DNA of 64,000 nucleotides from Oxalobacteraceae bacterium OTU3CINTB1 (GTDB taxonomy: Bacteria > Pseudomonadota > Gammaproteobacteria > Burkholderiales > Burkholderiaceae_D). This document shows, in pieces, positions 16,353 to 25,368 of the stretch; within the stretch, counting starts at the first letter, position 1; each line of letters starts with the position of its first letter. Location: the NCBI GenBank assembly GCA_024123955.1, contig CP099652.1:806001-870000 (forward strand), read 5' to 3'. The position numbers and the translations under genes were made by a program. Under the pieces are notes generated by a model. The model was not told the origin of the DNA. It searched no databases and saw only the letters and a list, made by a program, of their open reading frames with translations.

Positions 16353-16982
16353 TTAGTTTCGCTTGTTCTCGGCCGCGTCCTGGCGCAGCAGCTGCGACAT
16401 GTACTGCGGCGTGACGCCGAGGAAGGACGCCACCACCTTTTGCGAGATGCGGTGCTCCAGGCCCGGATAGTCGCGCCGGAACGCCGCCAGCCGTCCCAGC
16501 GCCGGGCACACGCTCAGGTAAAGCCGCTTGCCCTGGTCGATGATGCCGTGCTCGGAGGCCTTCAGATAATAGTCGCGCAACACGCCGTGGCGCTCGGCCA
16601 GACCGGTCAGCGCGACCCAGTCGATGTGGTAGCCGTGGATCGCCGTTTCGGCGATGACGAAATTGTGCGACAGCTCGTTGCGGTTGGCGCGCAGCAGATC
16701 GTCGTGGGAGGCTGCGGCCTGGCCGTCGGTGCGGAAGTACAAAGTCACCTCGTTGCCGGCGTCGGTGAGGAAGCCGGTGCGGGCGACGCCGCTGTGCAGC
16801 CAGTAGACGCTTTGCGCCAGCACGCCGATGCGCTGCAGGTACTCGCCCTTGCGCATGCTGATTGGCGCGGCGATCGGCGCCAGCAGGCGCGATACCTCGT
16901 CGTACATTTCCGGGGTCACGCGGTAGCGCTGTGTGACGACGTCGCGGTACTTTGCCCTGTGCTCTAAGAATGCCTGGTTCAT
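16353..16982 (-). CDS. Crp/Fnr-family transcriptional regulator
   Basis: A 209-residue protein with an N-terminal cyclic-nucleotide-binding-like beta barrel (RKGEYLQRIGVLAQSVYWLHSG, ARTGFLTDAGNEVTLYF). A degenerate helix-turn-helix lies near the C-terminus (SQKVVASFLGVTPQYMSQLLR). The barrel lacks the canonical cAMP-binding RxxE/T-S signature, so the ligand is unknown; this subgroup is usually annotated simply as Crp/Fnr. Start MNQAFLEHRAKY at 16982 was preferred to the ATG at 17006. Single gene, convergent with panD. Confidence 0.8.
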   Translation of the reverse strand: MNQAFLEHRAKYRDVVTQRYRVTPEMYDEVSRLLAPIAAPISMRKGEYLQRIGVLAQSVYWLHSGVARTGFLTDAGNEVTLYFRTDGQAAASHDDLLRANRNELSHNFVIAETAIHGYHIDWVALTGLAERHGVLRDYYLKASEHGIIDQGKRLYLSVCPALGRLAAFRRDYPGLEHRISQKVVASFLGVTPQYMSQLLRQDAAENKRN

Positions 16983-17173
16983 GTTTCGATGGCGCGGCTG
17001 CAGCAACCGGCGATGGTGTAATGGATGCCGGTATGTGAATAGCCGACCACGCGAGGACGAAGTGTAAACCTTTTCACGCCGGAGGGTACGGCGGTGCGCA
17101 AAAGCGCCTGCGCGGGGCAGGTCCGGGCGCTGGGCACGGACCTGCGGGAGAGGATGGGAGGATGACTTCGGTG

Positions 17174-17896
17174 TTACGCCGCTTTACGTTGACTGGTCAA
17201 CGCGATGACTTCCTCCGGCTTGCCGATGAAGCGGTAGATGGCGGCGCCCAGCAGCGCGCCGATGATCGGCGCGACCCAGAACGCCCACAGCTGCGCGGTG
17301 GCCCAGTCGCCGACGTACAGCGCCACGCCGGTGCTGCGCGCGGGGTTGACGGAGGTGTTGGTGACCGGGATGCTGATCAAGTGGATCAAGGTCAGCGCGA
17401 AGCCGATCGGCAGCGGCGCAAAACCCTTCGGCGCGCGCTCGTCGGTCGCGCCCAGTATGATCAGCAGGAACATCATCGTCATCACGACCTCGGTCACCAG
17501 CGCCGCCGTCAGCGAGTAGCCGCCCGGCGAGTGCTCGCCGTAGCCGTTGGAGGCGAAGCCGCCAGCCACGTCGAAGCCGGCCTTGCCGGTGGCGATCACA
17601 TACAGCACGCCGCCGGCGACGATCGCGCCCAGCACCTGCGCCACGATATACGGCAGCAGCTTATTGGCCGGGAAGCGGCCGCCGGCCCACAGGCCGATCG
17701 ACACCGCCGGGTTGAGGTGGCAGCCGGAGATGTGGCCGATGGCGTATGCCATCGTCAGCACCGTCAGGCCGAACGCCAGCGACACGCCGAGCAGGCCGAT
17801 GCCGACGCCAGGGAAGGCCGCCGCCAGCACCGCGCTGCCGCAGCCGCCGAGCACCAGCCAAAACGTTCCAAAAAATTCCGCGCCATATTGTTTCAT
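17174..17896 (-). CDS. aqpZ: Aquaporin Z
   Basis: A 240-residue MIP-family water channel with both NPA boxes (HLNPAVS at 60-66; SVNPARS in the second half) and six hydrophobic helices. Selectivity-filter residues match water-specific AqpZ: Phe in AFGLT, His in LIHLIS, Thr before SVNPA and Arg after the second NPA. This argues against a glycerol facilitator. Start [10 protein letters not shown] at 17896 has AAGGAAG just upstream; the open frame extends to 17935. No operon partner. Confidence 0.95.
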   Translation of the reverse strand: MKQYGAEFFGTFWLVLGGCGSAVLAAAFPGVGIGLLGVSLAFGLTVLTMAYAIGHISGCHLNPAVSIGLWAGGRFPANKLLPYIVAQVLGAIVAGGVLYVIATGKAGFDVAGGFASNGYGEHSPGGYSLTAALVTEVVMTMMFLLIILGATDERAPKGFAPLPIGFALTLIHLISIPVTNTSVNPARSTGVALYVGDWATAQLWAFWVAPIIGALLGAAIYRFIGKPEEVIALTSQRKAA

Positions 17897-18063
17897 GTTT
17901 CTTCCTTTATCAAGTAGGGGGTGCGACGCTGTCATTAACAGCTATGCAACCTTGCTAATCTACATTGAAAGTAAGAAATTGTCGAGAGTCGACGGCCCGC
18001 TGCGGGGTCCCCGAAAGTACCGTTTTGCTAGTCTCTATAAGGCTCCGTTCGTGGTTGCGCGGG

Positions 18064-18080
18064 TGCAACAAGATGTTGCA
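18064..18080. promoter_or_regulatory. Perfect inverted repeat TGCAACA-AGA-TGTTGCA, possible operator
   Basis: Seven-base arms with a 3-base spacer, 115 bp before the first gene of the chemosensory operon, in the 298-bp gap after aqpZ. Its symmetry suggests a dimeric repressor site. A TAAAGTTT box (18097-18104) 17 bp downstream resembles a flagellar sigma28 -35, but the matching -10 is poor. Confidence 0.4.
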
Positions 18081-18194
18081 ATCGACGTATCGGATTTAAA
18101 GTTTATGAGAACAAACGCGGTTCAAGTGCGATAGAGTTGGGCCTTCAGGCGCGCCCATCGGCGGCGTTTTTGAGACCTCAACGGGTGGTGGTTA

Positions 18195-19364
18195 GTGAAG
18201 ACAAAATCATTTGTAGTAGACAAAAGCGTCGCGGTGCCGTTTGCGCTCGCAGGCGCCGGCGCGTTGGGAACGATGGCCGCCGGTTGGGGTGCGTGGGGCT
18301 GGTATACCGTGCTGTGGGCCGCGCTGCTGCTGGGCGCCGCCGCGTGGTGCGCGTACGGCCAGAGCGCCGCCGTTGCTGGTGGTGGGTCGTCGATGGTCGA
18401 CGATTACCTCGACGGGCGCGAACGCTTCGGCGACGCCGTGCTGCCGATCTGGTGCCGCCATATCGAAAACTCCCGCACGCAAATGGAGGAAGCCGTCGCC
18501 GACCTGGCCGGACGCTTTTCTAATATCGTCGATAAGTTGGACAACGCGCTGCACGTCTCGAGTATGGACGGCGGTGGCGGCAAGGGCGCGCCCTCGATGA
18601 CCGAGGTGTTCACGCGCAGCGAGTCCCAGCTCGGTTCCGTGGTGACGTCGATGAAATCGGCGATGTCATCCAAGCATGCGATGCTCGCGCAGATCAAGGA
18701 CCTGGAACGCTTCACGCGCGAGCTGCGCGACATGGCCGAAGGCGTGGCCAGCATCGCCGCGCAAACCAATCTGCTGGCGCTCAACGCCGCGATCGAGGCG
18801 GCGCGCGCGGGACCGGCGGGGCGCGGCTTCGCGGTGGTGGCGCAGGAAGTGCGCAACCTGTCGAGCCGCTCGGCCGAGACGGGCCGCAACATCTCCAACC
18901 GGGTCGGCTTGATCAGCAGCGCCATCCTCGCCGCCAGCCAGGCGGCCGAGCAATCGAGCGAGCAGGAAGACCGCTCGATGCAGTCGGCCGAGGGCATGAT
19001 CGACACCGTGCTGGCCGACTTCCGCAGCATGACCGACGCGCTGGTGCAGTCGTCCGACCTGCTCAAGCAGGAAAGCATCGGCATCCAGAGCGAGGTGGGA
19101 CAGGCGCTGGTGCAGCTGCAATTCCAGGACCGCGTCAGCCAGGTGATGGCGCACGTGCGCGAGAACATGGAGCTGCTGCCGTCGCTGCTGCGCGAGAACC
19201 GCGTGCGCTACGAGGCGCACCACGTGCTCGAGCCGCTCGATCCGGCGCCGCTGTTGCACGAGCTGCAGAAGACCTACGCGATGGCCGAGGAGCACGCGGT
19301 GCACAGCGGCTCCAAGCACGCCGCGCCGGTTGCCGCCGCCGCCGACGAGATCACTTTTTTCTGA
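18195..19364 (+). CDS. Membrane-anchored methyl-accepting chemotaxis-like protein without a periplasmic domain
   Basis: 389 residues starting at GTG 18195. Two close TM helices (about 15-55) have no room for a ligand domain. A cytoplasmic coiled coil follows with the MCP signalling tip ([40 protein letters not shown]). It lacks a HAMP domain and is short for an MCP. It is the first gene of the che operon, 29 bp before cheY, so it probably feeds this cluster's CheA, sensing a membrane or cytoplasmic cue. Confidence 0.82.
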   Translation: MKTKSFVVDKSVAVPFALAGAGALGTMAAGWGAWGWYTVLWAALLLGAAAWCAYGQSAAVAGGGSSMVDDYLDGRERFGDAVLPIWCRHIENSRTQMEEAVADLAGRFSNIVDKLDNALHVSSMDGGGGKGAPSMTEVFTRSESQLGSVVTSMKSAMSSKHAMLAQIKDLERFTRELRDMAEGVASIAAQTNLLALNAAIEAARAGPAGRGFAVVAQEVRNLSSRSAETGRNISNRVGLISSAILAASQAAEQSSEQEDRSMQSAEGMIDTVLADFRSMTDALVQSSDLLKQESIGIQSEVGQALVQLQFQDRVSQVMAHVRENMELLPSLLRENRVRYEAHHVLEPLDPAPLLHELQKTYAMAEEHAVHSGSKHAAPVAAAADEITFF

Positions 19365-19393
19365 AACCACAAGGTAGATAGGGTACATAAGCC

Positions 19394-19762
19394 ATGGCAA
19401 AAACGATTATGGTGGTCGACGATTCCGCGTCTCTGCGCCAGGTGGTGGGCATCGCGCTCAAGGGCGCGGGCTACGATGTCATCGAAGGGCGCGACGGTGT
19501 GGACGCGCTGTCCAAATGCACCGGCCAGAAAATCCATCTGGTGGTGTGCGACGTGAACATGCCCAATATGGACGGCATCACCTTCGTCAAGGAGTTCAAG
19601 CAGTTGCCGAACTACCGCTTCACGCCGGTCATCATGCTCACCACCGAATCGCAGGAGGGCAAGAAGGAGGAGGGCAAGGCCGCCGGCGCCAAGGCGTGGG
19701 TGGTCAAGCCGTTCAAGCCTGAGGTGCTGCTCGGCGCCGTGGCCAAGCTGGTGCTGCCGTGA
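19394..19762 (+). CDS. CheY-like single-domain response regulator
   Basis: A 122-residue receiver with acidic pair D9/D10, phosphoacceptor D53 (VCDVNMPNMDG), the conserved T in MLTTES and lysine in VVKPFKP. No output domain. Encoded between the MCP-like gene and the STAS gene, with its stop overlapping the next start (GTGA). It is the expected phosphorylation target of the CheA here, acting either on the motor or on a non-flagellar output. Confidence 0.93.
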   Translation: MAKTIMVVDDSASLRQVVGIALKGAGYDVIEGRDGVDALSKCTGQKIHLVVCDVNMPNMDGITFVKEFKQLPNYRFTPVIMLTTESQEGKKEEGKAAGAKAWVVKPFKPEVLLGAVAKLVLP

Positions 19763-20067
19763 GTTCCGACGATGCCACCGGGGTGACCCATCTCGCCATC
19801 GACGGCGAGCTGACGATCTACCGCGCCGCCGATCTGAAGGTGACGGTGCTGGAGGCGCTGCGCAAGTCGCCCGTGCTGGAAGTGGACCTGTCTGGCGTCA
19901 CCGAGCTCGATACGGCCGGCCTGCAGGTGCTGATGCTGGCCAAGAACACGGCCGCCGCCGACAAGCGCGAACTGCGCCTGCTGAACCACAGCCCCGCCGT
20001 GGTCGAGATTGTCGAGATGCTCAACCTGGGCGCCTTCTTCGGCGACGCCCTGCTGATCCACAGCTAA
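19759..20067 (+). CDS. STAS-domain protein (anti-sigma-antagonist-like)
   Basis: A 102-residue single STAS domain: LAIDGELTIYRAADLK, then LEVDLSGVTELDTAGLQVLMLAKNTA, where the serine/threonine region of SpoIIAA-type phosphorylation falls. The GTG start overlaps the cheY stop by 4 nt, indicating coupled translation. Such proteins accompany CheA in some chemosensory clusters as scaffolds or switch partners. The precise partner cannot be read from sequence. Confidence 0.85.
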   Translation: MSSDDATGVTHLAIDGELTIYRAADLKVTVLEALRKSPVLEVDLSGVTELDTAGLQVLMLAKNTAAADKRELRLLNHSPAVVEIVEMLNLGAFFGDALLIHS

Positions 20068-20086
20068 ATTCATCGGAAGGCCAGTC

Positions 20087-22294
20087 ATGAACCTGGACGA
20101 AGCGCTACAGACCTTCATCACCGAAAGCCGCGAACTCCTGGAGGACATGGAGAACGCGCTGCTCAACATCGACATCGCCGGCGACCAGGGCGAGGCGATC
20201 AACGCCATCTTCCGCGCCGCCCACACCATCAAGGGTTCGGCGGGCCTGTTCAGCCTCGATCACATCGTCGCCTTCACCCACGTGGTGGAAAGCCTGCTCG
20301 ACGAGGTGCGCGACGGCCGCGTAGTGATCAACGATGAAATGATCGTGCTGCTGCTGTCGTGCTGCGATTATTTGTCCGGCATGACCGAGGCGCTGGCCGC
20401 CGGCCAGCTGGAGGCCGATCCCGATACCGCGCCCGAGGGCGAGATGCTGCTGCACCAGCTGCGCCGGCACATGTCGGGCGGCCATGGCGGGGCCGATCCG
20501 GCCCACGGCGCGTCCGCCCCGGCGTCGGCGCAGTCGTTGACCGTGCAGTCGGAACCGGGCGTCGAGCGCATCGACAAGGTGGCCGGCGACAGCGACTACT
20601 GGCACATCTCGCTGCGCTTCGGCCGTGGCGTTTTGCAGAACGGGATGGATCCGATCGCGTTCCTGCGCTATCTGGCCAAACTGGGCAAGATCGTCGGCAT
20701 CGCCACCGTGCCCGACGCCATGCCGGCGGCCGAGGAGATGGACGCGGAGCTGTGCTACCTCGGTTTTGAAATCGCCTTCGACAGCAACGCCGACCGCGAG
20801 GCCATCGTCGGCGTGTTCGAGTTCGTGCAGGACGACTGCGAGATCCGCATCATCCCGCCGCACAGCAAGGTGTCGCAGTACGTCGATCTGATCCGCGCCT
20901 TGCCGGAGCAGCCCACGCGCCTGGGCGAGATCCTGGTCCTGTGCGGCAGCGTGACCGCGTCCGAACTTGCCGGCGCGCTGCAACAGCAATCGAGCGGCGA
21001 GGCCAGGACCAAAGGTGATGATGATGAACCGCCGCCGCGCCTCGGCAGCATCCTGGTCGCCGCCGGCAACGTGCCGCCGGTGGTGGTGGAGGCGGCGCTG
21101 GCGAAGCAAAAGCAGGTGGTCGAGCAGAAGGCGCAGGAGAGCCGCTCGGTCCGGGTCGACTCCGACAAGCTCGATCGCCTGATCGACCTGGTGGGGGAGT
21201 TGATCATCGCCGGCGCACGCGCCAGCATGATCGGCCAGCAGATCCACAACACCGACCTGCAGGAATGCACGTCGACCTTATCGGGCCTGGTCGAGGAGGT
21301 GCGCGACGCCGCGCTCGAGCTGCGCATGGTGAAGATCGGCGCCACCTTCAACCGCTTCCAGCGCGTGGTGCACGATGTCGCGCGCGAGTTGGGCAAGGAC
21401 ATCGGCCTGATGGTCGACGGCGAGGATTCGGAGCTGGACAAGACCGTGGTGGAGAAGATCGGCGACCCGCTGATGCACCTGGTGCGCAACGCCATGGACC
21501 ACGGCATCGAGCCGGCCGATGTGCGCATCGCCAGCGGCAAGCCGGCCAAGGGCATGATCAAGTTGAACGCCTTCCACGAATCGGGCAGCATCGTCATCGA
21601 GGTGAGCGACGATGGCGGCGGTCTGCGCAAGGAGAAGATCCTGGCCAAGGCGGTCGAGCGCGGGCTGGTCGATCCGGAGCGAAAACTGAGCGATAGCGAA
21701 ATCTACAACCTGATCTTCGAGGCCGGGTTCTCGACGGCGGAGAAGGTCACCAACCTGTCCGGGCGCGGGGTCGGCATGGATGTCGTCAAGCGCAATATCA
21801 CCGCGCTGCGCGGCAGCGTGGACGTCAGCAGCAGGGAGGGCGCCGGCACCACCGTCACCGTGCGCTTGCCGCTCACATTGGCCATCATCGACGGCTTCCT
21901 GGTGCAGGTGGGCGGCTCGGTGTTCGTCATCCCGCTCGACATGATCGAAGAGTGCATCGAGTTCGCCACCGAACCGGGGCAGGACTACTGCAACCTGCGC
22001 GGACAGGTGCTGCCGTTCATCCGTCTGCGCTCGCTGTTCCGCATCGACGGCGCGGCCACGCGGCGCGAGAGCATCGTGGTGCTCAAGCTGGGCACCACCC
22101 GCGCCGGCCTGGTGGTCGACACCTTGCTGGGCGAATTCCAGACCGTCATCAAGCCGCTCAGCCCCATGTTCAGCGAAGTCAAATGCATCAGCGGCTCGAC
22201 CATCCTGGGCAGCGGCGAGGTGGCGCTGATCCTGGACGTGGCCTCGCTGATGCAGGCCGTCGGCGGCAAAGGCACGGTGGCCCTGGCCGCCTAG
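20087..22294 (+). CDS. cheA: Chemotaxis histidine kinase CheA
   Basis: 735 residues. Hpt domain with phosphorylated H46 (AAHTIKGSAGLF); a middle domain about 165-270 (YWHISLRFGRGVLQNGMDP... FEFVQDDCEIRIIP) of the kind seen in proteobacterial CheA; two consecutive RLGxxLVxxGxV...Q motifs at 278-301 and 318-341; dimerisation helices (VRVDSDKLDRLIDLVGELI); HATPase with N box HLVRNAMDHG, G boxes DDGGGL and GRGVGMDVV; and a C-terminal CheW-like domain. It phosphorylates CheY and CheB in response to MCP signalling at the inner membrane. The RLG motifs resemble the MshEN c-di-GMP-binding motif (see findings). Confidence 0.96.
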   Translation: MNLDEALQTFITESRELLEDMENALLNIDIAGDQGEAINAIFRAAHTIKGSAGLFSLDHIVAFTHVVESLLDEVRDGRVVINDEMIVLLLSCCDYLSGMTEALAAGQLEADPDTAPEGEMLLHQLRRHMSGGHGGADPAHGASAPASAQSLTVQSEPGVERIDKVAGDSDYWHISLRFGRGVLQNGMDPIAFLRYLAKLGKIVGIATVPDAMPAAEEMDAELCYLGFEIAFDSNADREAIVGVFEFVQDDCEIRIIPPHSKVSQYVDLIRALPEQPTRLGEILVLCGSVTASELAGALQQQSSGEARTKGDDDEPPPRLGSILVAAGNVPPVVVEAALAKQKQVVEQKAQESRSVRVDSDKLDRLIDLVGELIIAGARASMIGQQIHNTDLQECTSTLSGLVEEVRDAALELRMVKIGATFNRFQRVVHDVARELGKDIGLMVDGEDSELDKTVVEKIGDPLMHLVRNAMDHGIEPADVRIASGKPAKGMIKLNAFHESGSIVIEVSDDGGGLRKEKILAKAVERGLVDPERKLSDSEIYNLIFEAGFSTAEKVTNLSGRGVGMDVVKRNITALRGSVDVSSREGAGTTVTVRLPLTLAIIDGFLVQVGGSVFVIPLDMIEECIEFATEPGQDYCNLRGQVLPFIRLRSLFRIDGAATRRESIVVLKLGTTRAGLVVDTLLGEFQTVIKPLSPMFSEVKCISGSTILGSGEVALILDVASLMQAVGGKGTVALAA

Positions 22295-22315
22295 TGAAAC
22301 GAGGAGACTACGCAT

Positions 22316-22909
22316 ATGGTTAACCAGCCGGCCAACGCCGCCGCCAGCAACATCGTCACCTACGGCAGCAGTGCGATCGCCGCGCTGCAAAGCGGGGCGG
22401 CGCTGCCGAGCCAGTTCCTGACCTTCATGCTGGGCGAGGAGCAGTTCGCGGTCGGCATCCTGCACATCAAGGAGATCATCGAGTACGGCAGCCTGGCCAC
22501 GGTGCCGATGATGCCGGCCTGCGTGCGCGGCGTGATCAACCTGCGGGGCGCGGTGGTGCCCGTGATGGACCTGTCGGCGCGCTTCGGCCGCAGTCCCAGC
22601 GCCATCACCAAGCGCAGTTGCATCGTCATCGTCGAAGTCGCGGGCGCCGGCGGCGACGGCAAGCAGGTGCTGGGCATGCTGGTCGACGCCGTCAACGCGG
22701 TGGTGGAAATCGCCGCCGGCGACATCGAGCCGGCGCCGTCGTTCGGCACGCGCATCCGTCCCGACTTCATCGCCGGCATCGGCAAGTTCAATAGCAAGTT
22801 CGTCATCCTGCTGGCGATCGACCGCGTGCTGTCGACCGAGGAGGTGGTGGAGATGGCCCGTTCCGCCGCCGGCGGCGCGGCAGCCGCCGCTCCCCCGCTG
22901 CTTTCCTGA
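22316..22909 (+). CDS. cheW: CheW adaptor protein
   Basis: 197 residues. A CheW SH3-like fold (FLTFMLGEEQFAVGILHIKEII, ACVRGVINLRGAVVPVMDLSARFG) couples MCPs to CheA. It has a longer, variable N-terminus (about 30 residues) and an Ala/Pro tail. GAGGAG lies upstream of the start. First of two cheW genes in the operon; the second, at 27068, is closer to its adjoining MCPs. Confidence 0.95.
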   Translation: MVNQPANAAASNIVTYGSSAIAALQSGAALPSQFLTFMLGEEQFAVGILHIKEIIEYGSLATVPMMPACVRGVINLRGAVVPVMDLSARFGRSPSAITKRSCIVIVEVAGAGGDGKQVLGMLVDAVNAVVEIAAGDIEPAPSFGTRIRPDFIAGIGKFNSKFVILLAIDRVLSTEEVVEMARSAAGGAAAAAPPLLS

Positions 22910-22941
22910 TTTTTCTCCAGATTTTTTGAATGTGACGCGTC

Positions 22942-23748
22942 ATGCCCTTGGTAGCCATCTCCGATCGTGAGTTCATGCAGTTCCAGCGCTTCATCTACGA
23001 CGCCGCCGGCATCACTATGTCCAATGGCAAGCAGGCGCTGGTCAGCGGCCGCCTGGCCAAGCGCCTGGCGCATTACCAGCTCGATAGCTACAGCGACTAT
23101 CTGCGCCTGCTCGAAAGCCGCTCGGACCCCGCCGAGCTGCAGATGGCGGTCGATCTGCTGACCACCAACGAAACCTATTTTTTCCGCGAACCCAAACACT
23201 TCCAGCTGCTGCGCGAGCTGGCCCTCGACGCGCGCGACAAACGCCAGACGATGCGCGTGTGGAGCGCCGCCAGCTCGAGCGGCGAGGAAGTCTACAGCAT
23301 CGCCATGGTGCTGGCCGACGTGCTGGGCGACGCCGCCTGGGAAGTGCTGGGCACCGACATCAGCACGCGGGTGCTGCAGCGCGCCCGCAGCGGCCACTAT
23401 CCGATGGAGCGCGCCAGCCAGATGCCGCAGGATTACCTGAAGCGCTTTTGCCTCAAGGGCCAGGGCACCGAGGCCGGCACCATGCTGATCGAGCGCGCGT
23501 TGCGCCAGCGGGTCCAGTTCCAGCAGGTGAACCTGAACGCGCCGCTGCCCAAGATCGGCTGCTTCGACGTGATCTTCCTGCGCAACGTCATGATCTACTT
23601 TAACCTGGAGACCAAGCGCCAGGTGGTGGCACGGTTGCTCGCCCAGCTGCGTCCCGGCGGCTATTTCCTGATCGGCCACTCCGAGACCCTGAACGACATC
23701 AACGACACCATGTCGGTCGTCGCGCCATCGATCTACAGGAAGGCATAG
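22942..23748 (+). CDS. cheR: CheR protein-glutamate methyltransferase
   Basis: 268 residues. N-terminal helical CheR domain (FQRFIYDAAGITMSNGKQALV) and a SAM-dependent domain (RVWSAASSSGEEVYSIAM, VLGTDISTRVLQRAR, FDVIFLRNVMIYF). It methylates MCP glutamates for adaptation. Contiguous with cheD and cheB. No C-terminal pentapeptide-tether or TPR extension. Confidence 0.95.
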   Translation: MPLVAISDREFMQFQRFIYDAAGITMSNGKQALVSGRLAKRLAHYQLDSYSDYLRLLESRSDPAELQMAVDLLTTNETYFFREPKHFQLLRELALDARDKRQTMRVWSAASSSGEEVYSIAMVLADVLGDAAWEVLGTDISTRVLQRARSGHYPMERASQMPQDYLKRFCLKGQGTEAGTMLIERALRQRVQFQQVNLNAPLPKIGCFDVIFLRNVMIYFNLETKRQVVARLLAQLRPGGYFLIGHSETLNDINDTMSVVAPSIYRKA

Positions 23749-23755
23749 CGGCGCC

Positions 23756-24262
23756 ATGCCCGATTCGAAACTGATCGATGTCTTTCTGATGCCCGGTGAT
23801 TATTTCGTCGGCGACGAGCGCTATCGCGTGCGCACGCTGCTGGGGTCCTGCGTGTCCGTCACGCTGTGGCACCCGGCGCGCCGCATCGGCGCCATGTCGC
23901 ACTTTCTGCTGCCGGGCACGGGACATCGAAAAGCCCACGACAAGCCGGGCATGTACGGCGACGACGCCATGCACCTGCTGCTCGACGGCCTGGCGCGCCA
24001 CGACGTGGCGCCCGGCCAGTGCCAGGCCAAGATTTTCGGCGGCGGCGCCATGTTCCCCCGTAATCCCAACGTGCGCGACATCGGCCTGCAAAACGGCGAC
24101 TTCGCGCGCGAAATGCTGCACAAGTACGGCATCCACGTCGTCTCCGAGAGCCTGTTCGGCGAAGGGCACCGGCAATTGATCTTCACCATCCGCAGCGGCG
24201 ATGTACTCAGCCGCCAGGTTCCTCCGGAGCCGAAAGCTGCCCGCACCAGGGAAAACGCATGA
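23756..24262 (+). CDS. cheD: CheD chemoreceptor glutamine deamidase
   Basis: 168 residues. Catalytic cysteine C32 in [11 protein letters not shown] and histidine H49 in GAMSHFLLP, followed by the KIFGGGAMF motif, as in active CheD. It converts receptor Gln to Glu. Its stop overlaps the cheB start by ATGA, so the adaptation enzymes cheR-cheD-cheB are cotranslated. Confidence 0.94.
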   Translation: MPDSKLIDVFLMPGDYFVGDERYRVRTLLGSCVSVTLWHPARRIGAMSHFLLPGTGHRKAHDKPGMYGDDAMHLLLDGLARHDVAPGQCQAKIFGGGAMFPRNPNVRDIGLQNGDFAREMLHKYGIHVVSESLFGEGHRQLIFTIRSGDVLSRQVPPEPKAARTRENA

Positions 24263-25332
24263 GTACAATCAACGTCATGATCGTCGACGATTCGGCTGTG
24301 GTGCGGCAGGTCCTCAGCGGCTTGCTCAACGCCTCGCCGGGCATCACCGTCACTTATGCTGTGGCCAATCCGTTGCTGGCGATGGAGCGCATGAAGGTGC
24401 AGTGGCCGGACGTGATCGTGCTCGATGTCGAGATGCCCAAGATGGACGGCATCACCTTCCTGCGCAAAATCATGGCCGAGCGTCCGACGCCGGTGGTGAT
24501 CTGTTCGACGTTGACGGAGAAGGGCGCGCAGACCTCGGTCGAGGCGCTGGGCGCCGGCGCGGTGGCCATCATCACCAAGCCGCGCCTGGACCTCAAGCAG
24601 TTCCTGCACGATAGCGCCGACGAACTGGTGTCGGCGGTGCGGGCGGCGTCCGGCGCGCGCGTGGGCAAGCTGGCGGGAAGGGCGCCGCCGCCGCCGGTCG
24701 CGGCCAAGCTCAATGCGGACGCGGTGCTGCCGCCGGCCGATGCCAGGCCGATGACCGCCACCACCGAGCGGGTGGTGGCGATCGGCACCTCCACCGGCGG
24801 CACGCAGGCGCTGGAAGAGGTGCTCACATCGCTGCCGCGCGTGTGCCCCGGCATCGTGGTGGTGCAGCACATGCCGGAAAAATTTACCGCCGCCTTCGCG
24901 GCACGCCTCGACAGCGTGTGCGCGGTGCGCGTCAAGGAGGCGGCCAACAACGACCGCGTGCTCCAAGGCCAGGTGCTGATCGCGCCCGGCGGCAAGCATA
25001 TGCTGTTGCGCCGCACCGGCGCCCAGTACTTTGTCGAAGTGGTCGACGGCCCGCTGGTCAACCGCCATCGGCCGTCGGTCGATGTGCTGTTCCGCTCCGC
25101 CGCTCGGGCGGCCGGCGCCAACGCGCTGGGCGTGATCATGACCGGCATGGGCGACGACGGCGCCGCCGGCATGCTGGAGATGCTCAAAGCCGGCGCGCGC
25201 ACCGTCGCGCAGGACGAGGCGAGTTGCGTGGTCTACGGCATGCCCAAGGAGGCCGTCAAGCGCGGCGGCGTCGAAAAAACAGTAGCACTCAATGCGATCT
25301 ATCGCGAAATCCTGCAGCAACTATCTTTATAA
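24259..25332 (+). CDS. cheB: CheB protein-glutamate methylesterase/deamidase
   Basis: 357 residues. Receiver domain (D10/D11, phosphoacceptor D56 in [11 protein letters not shown]), an Ala/Pro linker, then the CheB esterase with nucleophile loop [12 protein letters not shown], histidine in [10 protein letters not shown] and aspartate in [12 protein letters not shown]. It removes methyl groups from MCPs when phosphorylated by CheA. Overlaps cheD by 4 nt. Confidence 0.96.
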   Translation: MSTINVMIVDDSAVVRQVLSGLLNASPGITVTYAVANPLLAMERMKVQWPDVIVLDVEMPKMDGITFLRKIMAERPTPVVICSTLTEKGAQTSVEALGAGAVAIITKPRLDLKQFLHDSADELVSAVRAASGARVGKLAGRAPPPPVAAKLNADAVLPPADARPMTATTERVVAIGTSTGGTQALEEVLTSLPRVCPGIVVVQHMPEKFTAAFAARLDSVCAVRVKEAANNDRVLQGQVLIAPGGKHMLLRRTGAQYFVEVVDGPLVNRHRPSVDVLFRSAARAAGANALGVIMTGMGDDGAAGMLEMLKAGARTVAQDEASCVVYGMPKEAVKRGGVEKTVALNAIYREILQQLSL

Positions 25333-25368
25333 ATCGCTTTTTATCCGCATCACACGGAAGGAACCATC

